Notes under the pieces: generated by a model
Databases searched by the model: none
The model's input: the letters and a program-made list of their open reading frames with translations, nothing else
What the model was told of the DNA's origin: nothing
Position numbers and translations under genes: made by a program
Shown here: positions 1-8,266 of the stretch, in pieces
Numbering within the stretch: the stretch's first letter is position 1
Layout of the letters: the number at the start of each line of letters is the position of its first letter
Origin: Streptosporangium sp. NBC_01495
Lineage (GTDB): Bacteria > Actinomycetota > Actinomycetes > Streptosporangiales > Streptosporangiaceae
Assembly: GCF_036250735.1 (NCBI RefSeq)
Contig: NZ_CP109430.1
Span: forward strand, 6,262,001-6,326,000
Length of the DNA: 64,000 nucleotides
Reading direction: 5' to 3'

Positions 1-597
1 CTTCGCGGTTCCTCTCGGGTATCCGGCCCTGCCCCGGCCTCGGAAGTAGGCGGCGGGGGTCGTGGTGGCACTCGCGGCCTTCGCGGCGGCCTCGGCCAGC
101 CTGCTCTGCGCCCCGCCCCGCCACACGTGGCAGATCGCGAGGGCGAGCGCGTCGGCCGCGTCGGCGGGCTTGGGCATCGCGTCCAGCCGCAGCAGGCGGG
201 TCACCATCGTGCCGACCTGCTGCTTGTCGGCCGTGCCGCTGCCGGTGATGGCGGCCTTGACCTCGGACGGCGTGTGCAGCGCGACCGGCAGGCCCCTGCG
301 GGACGCGCACAGGATCGCCACGGCGGAGGCCTGGGCGGTGCCCATCACGGTCCTGAGGTTGTGCTGGGCGAAGACCCGCTCCACGGCCACCGCGTCGGGC
401 CGGATCTCGTCGAGCCACTGCTCGATGCCCGCCTCGATCGCCACCAGCCGGGCGCCGATCTCGTCGTCGGCGGGGGTGCGGACGACCCCGACCTTGACCA
501 GGCTCAGCGGTGCGCCGGGCCGCCCCTCGACGGCACCGAGCCCGCATCGGGTCAGCCCCGGATCGACCCCCATCACCCGCAGCTCGGGCAACCGCAC
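1..597 (-). CDS. ruvC: Holliday junction endonuclease RuvC (3' end outside window)
   Basis: RuvC cleaves Holliday junctions as a dimer working with the RuvAB branch-migration motor. The N-terminus reads V-R-L-P-E-L-R-V-M-G-V-D-P-G-L-T, the RuvC signature with the first catalytic Asp (D12). A second acidic residue sits in AVERVF (about E73), and a DAADALA stretch near residue 140 supplies the last acidic residues. I chose GTG at 597 because GGAGG at 605-609 lies 7 nt upstream; the GTG at 603 leaves no spacing. No stop occurs before base 1, so the C-terminus is missing only because the window ends. The expected downstream ruvA and ruvB would lie left of the window. Confidence 0.95.
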   Translation of the reverse strand, partial: MRLPELRVMGVDPGLTRCGLGAVEGRPGAPLSLVKVGVVRTPADDEIGARLVAIEAGIEQWLDEIRPDAVAVERVFAQHNLRTVMGTAQASAVAILCASRRGLPVALHTPSEVKAAITGSGTADKQQVGTMVTRLLRLDAMPKPADAADALALAICHVWRGGAQSRLAEAAAKAASATTTPAAYFRGRGRAGYPRGTAK

Positions 598-734
598 CGA
601 CACGCCTCCGCTCGCCGAACACCTGTTCGGTGGCAGACTCTACCGCGTGAGAGCGGCCCGCGCACGGCTCTCCCCCGGCCCGTCGAAACGACTCTCCCCG
701 GCCCCGCCGGAGGGGCCGGAGGCGGACCCTCGGC

Positions 735-2012
735 TCACAGGTGCTGGGCGGCCGGTTCGGTGTCCCGGGCCTCCCCCGCCCTGTCGCGGAGCCGGTCCAG
801 GCGGTTCATCACCGGCGAGGCCGAGATCCCGTGGATCACCAGGGAGGCCAGCACGGTGAAGGCGACCACGGCCCAGAGCTCCTCGGCGGGCACGCCGAAG
901 TCGGCCTGGCCGAGGGCGTAGGCGAGGTAGAACAGCGAGCCAATGCCGCGGATGCCGAAGAACGCCGTCGCCACGCGCTCGCGCGGCCCTGCCCTGCCGC
1001 CCAGCTCGGCGAGCCACCCGGTCAGCGGCCGGATGACCAGCAGCAGCAGGAGACCGACCGCGGCGCCCCGCCAGGTGAGCGCGGACAGGCCGCCCACCGC
1101 GACGAAACCGCCGAGCAGCAGGATCAGCCAGGCGGTGAACAGCCGCTCGAGCTGCTCTATGAAGCCGTGCAGCACCCCGTTGTAGCCGTGGCTGCGCTCG
1201 GCCGCCCTGATGGTGCAGGCGGCCACGAACACCGCGATGAAGCCGTACCCGTGCACCAGCTCGGTGAGGCCGTAGGCCAGGAACGTCGCGGCCAGCGCCA
1301 CGAAGCCGTCGCGGTGCTCGGCCAGCCGCAGGTCGGACTTCTGGGCTCGGAAGAACAGCCGCCCCAGCCCCTTGCCGATCAGCAGGCCGCACACCACGCC
1401 CGCGGCGCACCGGTAGAGCAGGTCCACCAGCGTCCACTCGCCGATCCAGCCGGCGCCCCCGCTGACGGCCAGCGCGATCGCGGCGTACACCAGGGGGAAG
1501 GCCAGGCCGTCGTTGAGGCCCGCCTCGGAGGTGAGGGTGAAGCGGACCTCGTCGTCGGCGTTCTCCGAGTCGACGGGCTCGCCGACCTGCACGTCGGAGG
1601 CGAGCACCGGGTCGGTCGGCGCGAGCACCGCGCCCAGCAGCAGCGCCGCCGCCAGGGGCCAGCCGAGCAGGCCGTACGCGGCGGCGGCCACGGCGAGGAC
1701 GGTCAGCGGGAGCGTCCATCCCAGCAGGCGCCAGGTGGAGGACCAGTCGCGCCGCCCGAAGGGCCGGTTGATGGCCAGCCCGGCGCCCATCAGCGAGATC
1801 AGCACGCAGATCTCGGTGGCGTGCTCGACCAGTGCCCGGTGGGCCACCGGATCGGGCTCCGGCAGGTCCAGGGGCAGGGCGTAGAGAAGGAGGCCGCCCA
1901 GCAGGCAGGCCAGAGGAAGGGAGAAGGGACGCCGGTTGAGGAGCCGGGGCAGCGTGGCCGCGAGTAACGCGGCGACGCCCGCGACGGCAAAAATCAGGTC
2001 AGGATTGCCCAT
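735..2012 (-). CDS. CPA1-type Na+/H+ (or K+/H+) antiporter
   Basis: A 425-residue polytopic membrane protein with about 11-12 hydrophobic segments, typical of bacterial CPA1 exchangers. The hallmark transport motifs are present: APTDPVLASDV with the ion-binding Asp near D134, and TSEAGLNDGLAFP (residues 161-173) with a conserved acidic pair. It probably exchanges monovalent cations for protons across the cytoplasmic membrane; ion specificity cannot be read from the sequence. The C-terminal tail after the last segment is short and charged. It sits between yebC and ruvC, which are usually neighbours, so it looks like an insertion into a conserved order. Start ATG at 2012. Confidence 0.9.
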   Translation of the reverse strand: MGNPDLIFAVAGVAALLAATLPRLLNRRPFSLPLACLLGGLLLYALPLDLPEPDPVAHRALVEHATEICVLISLMGAGLAINRPFGRRDWSSTWRLLGWTLPLTVLAVAAAAYGLLGWPLAAALLLGAVLAPTDPVLASDVQVGEPVDSENADDEVRFTLTSEAGLNDGLAFPLVYAAIALAVSGGAGWIGEWTLVDLLYRCAAGVVCGLLIGKGLGRLFFRAQKSDLRLAEHRDGFVALAATFLAYGLTELVHGYGFIAVFVAACTIRAAERSHGYNGVLHGFIEQLERLFTAWLILLLGGFVAVGGLSALTWRGAAVGLLLLLVIRPLTGWLAELGGRAGPRERVATAFFGIRGIGSLFYLAYALGQADFGVPAEELWAVVAFTVLASLVIHGISASPVMNRLDRLRDRAGEARDTEPAAQHL

Positions 2013-2084
2013 TGTCCGCGTGATATGCCCTCGACCACGCGGACAAACCTCGCAGACAATACGAGGTCACCCCGAACGACCGGG

Positions 2085-2837
2085 TTACGCGTCGAGCTTC
2101 TCCATGACCTCGTCGGAGACGTCGAAGTTGGCCCAGACGTTCTGCACGTCGTCGCTGTCCTCGAGGGCGTCGATCAGCCTGAAGACCTTGCGGGCGCCGT
2201 CCTCGTCCAGCGGGACGTTCATCGTCGGCATGAAGCTGGACTCGGCCGAGTCGTAGTCGATCCCGGCCTCCTGCAGGGCCTTGCGGACCGGGACGAGGTC
2301 GGTGGCCTCGGAGACGACCTCGAACTGGTCGCCCAGGTCGTTGACCTCCTCGGCGCCCGCGTCGAGAACCGCGACCAGCACGTCGTCCTCGGCCAGCTCA
2401 CCCTTGGGGACGAGCACGACGCCCTTGCGGTTGAACATGTAGGACACCGAGCCGGGGTCGGCCAGCGAGCCGCCGTTGCGGGTCAGCGCGACGCGGACCT
2501 CGGAGGCCGCGCGGTTGCGGTTGTCGGTGAGGCACTCGATCAGCACCGCGACGCCACCGGGGGCGTAGCCCTCGTACATGATGGTCTGCCAGTCGGCGCC
2601 GCCGGCCTCCAGGCCGCCGCCGCGCTTACGGGCGCGCTCGATGTTGTCGATCGGGACCGAGCTCTTGCGCGCCTTGGTGATGGCGTCGTACAGCGTCGGG
2701 TTGCCGTCCGGATCGGGTCCGCCCGTCCGGGCCGCGACCTCGATGTTCTTGATGAGCTTGGCGAACAGCTTGCCGCGCTTGGAATCGAGCGCGGCCTTCT
2801 TGTGCTTCGTCGTCGCCCATTTGGAGTGGCCGGACAT
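2085..2837 (-). CDS. yebC: YebC/PmpR (TACO1) family protein
   Basis: 250 residues, the normal family length. It begins with the invariant MSGHSKW and a Lys-rich TTKHKKAALDSKRGK segment, followed by GGPDPDGNPTLYDAI and the KSSVPIDNIERA helix typical of YebC. The family was long described as DNA-binding regulators (PmpR), and work on YebC and TACO1 also supports a ribosome-associated role in relieving stalling. The ATG is only 3 nt from the pdxT stop codon, so the two genes are translationally coupled in one transcript. The pdxT-yebC-ruvC order is a standard actinobacterial arrangement, here broken by the antiporter gene. Confidence 0.96.
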   Translation of the reverse strand: MSGHSKWATTKHKKAALDSKRGKLFAKLIKNIEVAARTGGPDPDGNPTLYDAITKARKSSVPIDNIERARKRGGGLEAGGADWQTIMYEGYAPGGVAVLIECLTDNRNRAASEVRVALTRNGGSLADPGSVSYMFNRKGVVLVPKGELAEDDVLVAVLDAGAEEVNDLGDQFEVVSEATDLVPVRKALQEAGIDYDSAESSFMPTMNVPLDEDGARKVFRLIDALEDSDDVQNVWANFDVSDEVMEKLDA

Positions 2838-2840
2838 CGC

Positions 2841-3431
2841 CTAGAGCTCCCTCACCATCTCAGCGAAATATGAATGCACACCGACATCCCCGGTAAGTTC
2901 CGGGTGGAAGGACGTGGCGAGCAACGGTCCTTGACGGACCGCGACGATCCTATCCCCAGGTTCGGCCAGTGCCAGCACTTCGACCTCCGAACCCACGGAT
3001 TCCACCCAGGGGGCGCGGATGAAGACGGCCCGCATGCCGCCGCGGCCGGCGAAGTCGACGTCTGCCTCGAAGGAGTCGACCTGGCGTCCGAAGGCGTTGC
3101 GGCGGACGACCATGTCGATGCCGCCGATCGTCTGCTGACCTTCGATCCCGCCCTCGATCCGGTCGGCCAACATGATCATCCCGGCGCAGGAGCCGTAGGC
3201 GGGCATGCCCGCCTTGATCCGCATCCGGAGCGGTTCGAGCAGCTCGAAGGTCTCGGCGAGCTTCCACATCGTGGTGGACTCGCCGCCCGGGATGACGAGG
3301 CCGTCGACCGCCTCCAGCTCGCGGGGACGCCGTACGGTGACCGCTCTCGCGCCCACCGCCTCCAGGGAGCGCACGTGCTCGCGCACGTCTCCTTGCAGCG
3401 CGAACACGCCGATCGTGGGGACGATGGTCAC
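2841..3431 (-). CDS. pdxT: Pyridoxal 5'-phosphate synthase glutaminase subunit PdxT
   Basis: PdxT hydrolyses glutamine and channels ammonia to PdxS in the DXP-independent route to pyridoxal 5'-phosphate. The 196-residue product carries all class I glutaminase elements: GGES (49-52), the nucleophile Cys82 in GSCAGM, and the His176-Pro-Glu178 partner in SFHPE. Start GTG at 3431 with AAGGA about 7 nt upstream. Its partner gene pdxS is on the same strand but separated by an unrelated phosphatase gene and two terminator-like hairpins, so the two subunits are probably not made from one simple bicistronic message here. It runs directly into yebC. Confidence 0.97.
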   Translation of the reverse strand: MTIVPTIGVFALQGDVREHVRSLEAVGARAVTVRRPRELEAVDGLVIPGGESTTMWKLAETFELLEPLRMRIKAGMPAYGSCAGMIMLADRIEGGIEGQQTIGGIDMVVRRNAFGRQVDSFEADVDFAGRGGMRAVFIRAPWVESVGSEVEVLALAEPGDRIVAVRQGPLLATSFHPELTGDVGVHSYFAEMVREL

Positions 3432-3583
3432 CGATGGTCCTTCCCGCGCGGGTAAAGTGCCCCTTCAGCGTATGGCTACCGCTCGTACGGTCCCAAACCG
3501 GTTCGCGCCCCGGCCCTCGTTCCCGGCGGCGCCTCGTTCTTCCGGGATCTTCCCGGATCTCCCGGGCCGGCCCCGCCCGAACG

Positions 3584-3627
3584 CGTCACGGGCGCCCCGC
3601 CGAACGTTCGGCGGGGCGCCCGTGACG
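3584..3627 (-). terminator. Perfect 44-nt palindrome, terminator of the phoD gene
   Basis: A perfect inverted repeat with 22-nt arms (CGTCACGGGCGCCCC... mirrored to GGGGCGCCCGTGACG) begins 36 nt past the PhoD stop codon. There is no T tract, as is common for actinobacterial stem-only terminators. It separates the phosphatase transcript from pdxT. Confidence 0.75.
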
Positions 3628-3663
3628 GTGGGTGCCGGGTGATCGTCGGCGATCACGGCACGG

Positions 3664-5346
3664 TCAGGGACGCTTGGTCTCCAGGTCCACGGTCTCCTGG
3701 ATCCAGTCGATCCCGGGGGTCCTGGCGGCCGAGGGGTCGACCGGGCGCAGGTAGGTCCGCTGCACGCCGGGGACCCGGTCCTCGATCACGAAGGTCGCCT
3801 TGGTGTGCGCCGCGGAACCCGCCTGCGTGACCTTCGGCACCACCTTGAAGTCGGCGGTGAGCCGGTCGCGCTCGATCCTGGTCAGCACGTAGCCGCGCTG
3901 GTTGTTGTAGAACTTCAGGTGCGGGTTGATCGTCAGGTACGGGTGGGTCGCCGGGTCGGAGTCGAGGCCGTCGCCGCCCGTGGAGATGGACGAGGCGACC
4001 AGCTCGGAGCCGACCGTGCGGGTGGTCGGGTCGTCGTAGTCGAGTTTGAGGTCACTCGCCCAGTGGGCGTGCACGTCGCCGGTGAGCACCACGGGGTTGC
4101 GTACCTCGGCGTCGACCCAGCCCTGGGTGATGCGCTGCCGCGAGGCGACGTAGCCGTCCCAGGCGTCCTGGCTGGTGATCTTGGCGGGCCCGGCGTTGTT
4201 GTCGCGCTGGGCGAAGAAGACCTGCTGGCCGATGACGTCCCAGCGCGCCTCCGAGTGCCGCATGCCGTCCAGCAGCCAGCGCTCCTGCGCGGCGCCGGTG
4301 ATCGAGCGGGCGGGGTCGACCGCCGCCGGGCAGTCGCTGTAGCCGTCGCCGCAGCCCTGGTCGCTGCGGTACTGGCGGGTGTCGAGCATGTGGAAGGTGG
4401 CCATCCTCCCCCACCGGACGCGCCGGTAGAGCTGCATGTCGACGCCCCGGGGGATGGAGGCGCGCCGCAGCGGCATGTTCTCGTAGTACGCCCTGAAGGC
4501 CGCCTCGCGCCGGGCGAGGAAGTTCGGCTGGGGGATCTCGGGCTTCTCGGGCACCTCGTCGGCCCAGTTGTTGTCCAGCTCGTGGTCGTCCCAGACGACC
4601 AGCCAGGGGGCGGCGGCGTGCGCGGCCTGCAGGTCGGGGTCGGTCTTGTACTGGGCGTGCCGCTGGCGGTAGTTCGCCAGGCTCTCGGTCTCCGGCCCCT
4701 CGTGGTGGCGGATGTTGCCGCCGGGGATGGTGTAGGTGTCGCGCCGGTACTCGTACTGGTAGTCACCCAGGTGCAGGATCAGGTCGGGCCGCTCCTCCGC
4801 CAGGCGCCGGTAGGCGGTGAAGTAGCCGTGCTCGTACTGGGCGCAGGAGACGAAGGCCATCGCCAGGGCCGAGCCGTGGGAGAGGGCGTGCGGGGCCGTC
4901 CTGGCCCTGCCGATCGGCGAGACGTACGGGCCGACCTTGAAGCGGTACCAGTAGTCCCTGTCGGAGGGCAGTCCGTTCAACTCGACGTGGACGCTGTGGC
5001 CCCACTCGGGAGTGGCCGTGGCCACGCCCCGGCGCAGCACGCGGCGGCCGCTCTCGTCGCTGTAGACGTGCCACTCGACGGGGAAGGGCCGGGCGGGCAT
5101 GCCGCCCAGGCCGTCCTCGGCGAGCGGCTGGGGTGCCAGGCGGGTCCAGATCACGAAGCCGCCGGAGTCGGGGTCGCCGCAGGCGACGCCGAGTGTGAAG
5201 GGGTCCGAGCGCAGGCCGCGGGAGGCCAGGGACGCGGCGCTCTCCTGGGCGGGCTCGGGTCCGGCGTGCGCGGCGGCGGGGATGCCCGCCGCCGCGCCGG
5301 CCGCGATGCCGGTGACGAGAAAGGATCGGCGGGTGAACTTCGACAA
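3664..5346 (-). CDS. phoD: Tat-exported PhoD-family alkaline phosphatase/phosphodiesterase
   Basis: About 560 residues. The N-terminus L-S-K-F-TRRSFLVTG followed by a hydrophobic Ala/Gly stretch and AHA is a clear twin-arginine signal, so it should act outside the membrane. PhoD metal-binding motifs are in place: HLGDYQYE, WDDHELDNNW and LTGDVHAHW. The family hydrolyses phosphomonoesters and diesters, often under phosphate limitation. I prefer the TTG at 5346 (GGGAGG 5 nt upstream) over the longer reading frame that begins at 5445, because it places the signal peptide at the N-terminus. The gene interrupts the usual pdxS-pdxT pair, and the dyad at 5407-5418 upstream may be regulatory. Confidence 0.93.
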   Translation of the reverse strand: MSKFTRRSFLVTGIAAGAAAGIPAAAHAGPEPAQESAASLASRGLRSDPFTLGVACGDPDSGGFVIWTRLAPQPLAEDGLGGMPARPFPVEWHVYSDESGRRVLRRGVATATPEWGHSVHVELNGLPSDRDYWYRFKVGPYVSPIGRARTAPHALSHGSALAMAFVSCAQYEHGYFTAYRRLAEERPDLILHLGDYQYEYRRDTYTIPGGNIRHHEGPETESLANYRQRHAQYKTDPDLQAAHAAAPWLVVWDDHELDNNWADEVPEKPEIPQPNFLARREAAFRAYYENMPLRRASIPRGVDMQLYRRVRWGRMATFHMLDTRQYRSDQGCGDGYSDCPAAVDPARSITGAAQERWLLDGMRHSEARWDVIGQQVFFAQRDNNAGPAKITSQDAWDGYVASRQRITQGWVDAEVRNPVVLTGDVHAHWASDLKLDYDDPTTRTVGSELVASSISTGGDGLDSDPATHPYLTINPHLKFYNNQRGYVLTRIERDRLTADFKVVPKVTQAGSAAHTKATFVIEDRVPGVQRTYLRPVDPSAARTPGIDWIQETVDLETKRP

Positions 5347-5406
5347 GGGAACCTCCCGGGTGATCGGGCACGAACGCCCGTCAGCCTCGCGGAGCAGCAT
5401 GACTAC

Positions 5407-5418
5407 GGAGTTAACTCC
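5407..5418. promoter_or_regulatory. 12-bp palindrome GGAGTTAACTCC upstream of phoD
   Basis: A perfect palindrome about 60 bp upstream of the phoD start. On the minus strand it sits between CTGACA and TAGTCA hexamers spaced about 16 nt, which could be a promoter with an operator in the spacer. No GTTCACC-type PHO box is evident. Inference only. Confidence 0.3.
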
Positions 5419-5428
5419 CACTGTCAGG

Positions 5429-5460
5429 AAAAAGGCGACCTCCATGACAGAGATCGCCTA
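5429..5460 (-). terminator. Hairpin plus T-run terminating pdxS
   Basis: On the minus strand AGGCGA (5459-5454) pairs with TCGCCT (5438-5433), and the T-run of five (5433-5429) begins with the last T of the stem. It lies 70 nt past the pdxS stop, before the phosphatase gene. Confidence 0.5.
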
Positions 5461-5529
5461 CTTCCCGGTTTCCCGGCGTTTCCAGGGGTTTCCGGGCTTT
5501 CCCGGGCCCCTTGGAGTCCGCTGCCCGCC

Positions 5530-6444
5530 CTACCAGCCGCGCTCGGCCAGCCGGTGCGGGGCGGGGATGTCGTCGACGTTGATGCCGACCATGGCCTCAC
5601 CCAGACCTCGGGAGACCTTCGCGATGACGTCGGGGTCATCGTAGAAGGTGGTGGCCTTGACGATCGCGGAGGCGCGCTCGGCGGGGTTGCCGGACTTGAA
5701 GATGCCCGAGCCGACGAACACGCCCTCGGCGCCGAGCTGCATCATCATCGCCGCGTCGGCCGGGGTGGCGATGCCACCGGCGGTGAACAGCACGACCGGC
5801 AGCTTGCCGGTCCTGGCGACCTCGGCGACCAGCTCGTACGGCGCTTGGAGCTCCTTGGCCGCGACGTAGAGCTCGTCCTCGGGCAGCGAGCCCAGACGCT
5901 TGATCTCACCCCTGATCTTGCGCATGTGGGTGGTGGCGTTGGAGACGTCGCCGGTGCCGGCCTCGCCCTTGGAGCGGATCATCGCCGCGCCCTCGGTGAG
6001 GCGGCGCAGCGCCTCGCCCAGGTTGGTCGCGCCGCAGACGAAGGGCACCGTGAACCGCCACTTGTCGATGTGGTTGGCGTAGTCGGCCGGGGTGAGCACC
6101 TCGGACTCGTCGACGTAGTCGACGCCGAGCGACTGGAGCACCTGGGCCTCGACGAAGTGGCCGATGCGGGCCTTGGCCATGACCGGGATCGAGACGGCGG
6201 CGATGATGCCGTCGATCATGTCGGGGTCGCTCATCCGGGAGACGCCGCCCTGGGCGCGGATGTCGGCGGGAACCCGCTCGAGGGCCATGACGGCGACGGC
6301 GCCGGCGTCTTCGGCGATCTTGGCCTGCTCGGCGTTGACGACGTCCATGATGACGCCGCCCTTGAGCATCTCTGCCATGCCGCGCTTGACCCGGGCGGTT
6401 CCGGTGACGGTCGTCTCGCTGACTTCGGGCGTGCTGCTGGACAC
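5530..6444 (-). CDS. pdxS: Pyridoxal 5'-phosphate synthase lyase subunit PdxS
   Basis: 304 residues, full length for the PdxS/SNZ family, a TIM-barrel dodecamer that condenses ribose 5-phosphate, glyceraldehyde 3-phosphate and PdxT-derived ammonia into PLP. Visible active-site elements are IMDVVN (D34), VMAKARIGHF with the imine-forming Lys91, and RSKGEAGTG with the second Lys near 159. Start GTG at 6444. Its neighbour downstream on the strand is the PhoD gene rather than pdxT, with a probable terminator between. Confidence 0.98.
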   Translation of the reverse strand: MSSSTPEVSETTVTGTARVKRGMAEMLKGGVIMDVVNAEQAKIAEDAGAVAVMALERVPADIRAQGGVSRMSDPDMIDGIIAAVSIPVMAKARIGHFVEAQVLQSLGVDYVDESEVLTPADYANHIDKWRFTVPFVCGATNLGEALRRLTEGAAMIRSKGEAGTGDVSNATTHMRKIRGEIKRLGSLPEDELYVAAKELQAPYELVAEVARTGKLPVVLFTAGGIATPADAAMMMQLGAEGVFVGSGIFKSGNPAERASAIVKATTFYDDPDVIAKVSRGLGEAMVGINVDDIPAPHRLAERGW

Positions 6445-6594
6445 GGTCTCTACCTCACGACGGCTGGCTGCGGATCACGGGCCGTCCGGGGGACGGCCAC
6501 TACGCTTCCATCGTAGGTGCTGGCGCCGTGCCCCCTTACACGACGCCTTGTCGCTCTTGGGCGATCTTCTTGGACAGGATGTAGGGCTTGCGCG

Positions 6595-7611
6595 TCAGGG
6601 AATGACGGGTTTGGCGGAGGCGAGCACGACCCAGACCTGTCCGGGGGCGAAGTTCATCGGCTCGCCCGTCTCGGTGGTGAAGACGGTGCCGTCCTTCTCC
6701 TTGGGCCGCGACCAGCGGGCCTTGAACGCCTGCCCGTCGCGGAGCACGATCGCCCTGCCCTTGCCCGTGCTGTGCACCAGCGGGGTGTAGCTCTGGTTCT
6801 TGTCGTGGAACTCCGAACGCTCCGTCTTGGTGTACTGCACGACGATCGTGTGCGCGCCGAGCTGGCCGCCCTCGGCCGCCATGTCCTTCTTGCCGTCCTG
6901 CCAGATCAGCCACTTGCCCGCCGCCTTCGACCAGCCGAAGGTGAAGCTCGCCGCCGGGTACTTCACGCTGTACGTCCTGCGCGGCACGCCTCCCTCGGGG
7001 GCGTCGCCGAAGGTGAACCCGATGTCCTTGGCCCTGCTCGCCTTGGGCGCCCCGGCCAGCAGCTTCCGGGTCTCGGCGAACAGGTTGTAGGGGGCGAACC
7101 GCCCCGGCTGGCGGAAGTACGCGCCCGGCTGCCTGCTGTCGGAGACGTCGAAGAGCGGGGCCTCGGCGATGAAGGGGAGCATCTTGGTCTGCGCGCCCGA
7201 GTAGGCGAAGGCGGGCCTGCCGAACTGCGGGACGATGTGCAGGTCGGAGATGCGGGCGCTGCGGACCGGGCCGATCTTGGCCGGGATCTTCGAGGAGAAG
7301 ACCGCCATCAGGCGGGTGAGGCCCGCCTCGACCTGCTCGACGTAGACGATGTCGGCGCTCTTCAGGCCGAGCTGCGGCTTGCCCGCCGAGGTGTTCTCGA
7401 TCTTCGCGGTGAGCACCGCCCTGCGGGCCGCGCCGGGCAGGCCGGTGAAGGGGTGCGTCGGCTCGGGCGTGGGGGTCGGGGCCGCGCTCGGCTCGCCCGC
7501 CGCGCCCGCGGGGTTGCCCGGCGCGGCCGGATCGTCGGAGGAACAGGCGGCGGCCGGGGCCAGGACCGCGACTCCCGCCAGTGTGACGGCGATCATCCGG
7601 GACACCCGCAC
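6595..7611 (-). CDS. DUF3048 (YerB-like) lipoprotein
   Basis: 338 residues. Residues 1-23 form a lipoprotein signal ending LAPAAAC, so the mature protein is lipid-anchored at Cys23. A Pro/Thr-rich linker (about 42-53) follows. HPFTGLP opens the DUF3048 domain, and SADIVYVEQVEAGLTRL and IGPVRSARISDL are family hallmarks. The biochemical function of DUF3048 is unknown; related proteins are surface-attached in Firmicutes and Actinobacteria. Start GTG at 7611 with AGGAG 7 nt upstream. About 150 bp separate its stop from the pdxS start, and that gap shows nothing I recognise. Confidence 0.85.
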   Translation of the reverse strand: MRVSRMIAVTLAGVAVLAPAAACSSDDPAAPGNPAGAAGEPSAAPTPTPEPTHPFTGLPGAARRAVLTAKIENTSAGKPQLGLKSADIVYVEQVEAGLTRLMAVFSSKIPAKIGPVRSARISDLHIVPQFGRPAFAYSGAQTKMLPFIAEAPLFDVSDSRQPGAYFRQPGRFAPYNLFAETRKLLAGAPKASRAKDIGFTFGDAPEGGVPRRTYSVKYPAASFTFGWSKAAGKWLIWQDGKKDMAAEGGQLGAHTIVVQYTKTERSEFHDKNQSYTPLVHSTGKGRAIVLRDGQAFKARWSRPKEKDGTVFTTETGEPMNFAPGQVWVVLASAKPVIP

Positions 7612-7726
7612 GGCTCATCTCCTCAAGTCGGCCACTCGGTTACTCGGCCACTCAGTCATGAATCGCCAAGAGCTTACCGGTGTCCGACTTGTCAGATAGT
7701 CCGATTTATGTGCGCCTTATTTACCC

Positions 7727-8266
7727 CTATTCGGCCGCCAAGGCCTTCGGGGGCGCGTCGTCGATCTCGAAGAAGCCCGGGTACTCGGTGTACCCCGCCA
7801 GCCGCAGCGTGCGGGCCAGCCAACGGCGCTGCGCCGTCCGGGTGACGCCCACCGCGTTGTTGTAGAACCGGCGGGAGTAGAGGACCTTGGCCACCGCGGC
7901 GCCCAGCTCCTCCAGCAGGTCGGACCCCGCCGGGGTGTCGGCCAGCCGGTCGCGGAAGCGCTCCTGGTCGACGACGGCGCGCAGGGCGCGCGACAGGTCG
8001 CTCTCGGCGTGCTCGCGCTCCTCGGGCCCCGCCGTACGGGCCTCGTGGGCGGCCGCGGCCAGCACCAGGCTCGTGGCCGGGTCCAGCAGCCGGGAGGCCG
8101 CCAGCTCCAGGCTGACGGCGGTCCGCCGCACCAGGGCGGCGTCCAGGGACTCGCGGGCCAGCTCCAGCCGGATGTGCATCCGGTCGAGCCGCCCCGCCCG
8201 CCAGGAGATGTAGACGGCGAGGAGCACCACGATCGCGCCCACCACCAGGATCAGCGTGGTCGTCAC
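7727..8266 (-). CDS. Membrane-anchored LemA-like protein at the end of the PIM operon
   Basis: 179 residues with one N-terminal transmembrane segment (about 4-20) and a long helical, Ala/Arg-rich cytoplasmic or extracytoplasmic region. The C-terminus RRFYNNAVGV...YPGFFEIDD resembles the tail of LemA-family proteins (YN..V.....FP....FFE), which are small anchored helical-bundle proteins. I rate the LemA link as distant. The start GTG overlaps the pimA stop as GTGA, so it is translationally coupled to mannolipid synthesis. Function unknown; a structural or accessory role in the envelope pathway is inference. Confidence 0.7.
   Translation of the reverse strand: MTTTLILVVGAIVVLLAVYISWRAGRLDRMHIRLELARESLDAALVRRTAVSLELAASRLLDPATSLVLAAAAHEARTAGPEEREHAESDLSRALRAVVDQERFRDRLADTPAGSDLLEELGAAVAKVLYSRRFYNNAVGVTRTAQRRWLARTLRLAGYTEYPGFFEIDDAPPKALAAE

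Noticed and set aside
3805..6516. A 903-residue plus-strand frame across phoD and pdxS
   Set aside because: Antisense shadow of well-supported genes; no start site or domain.
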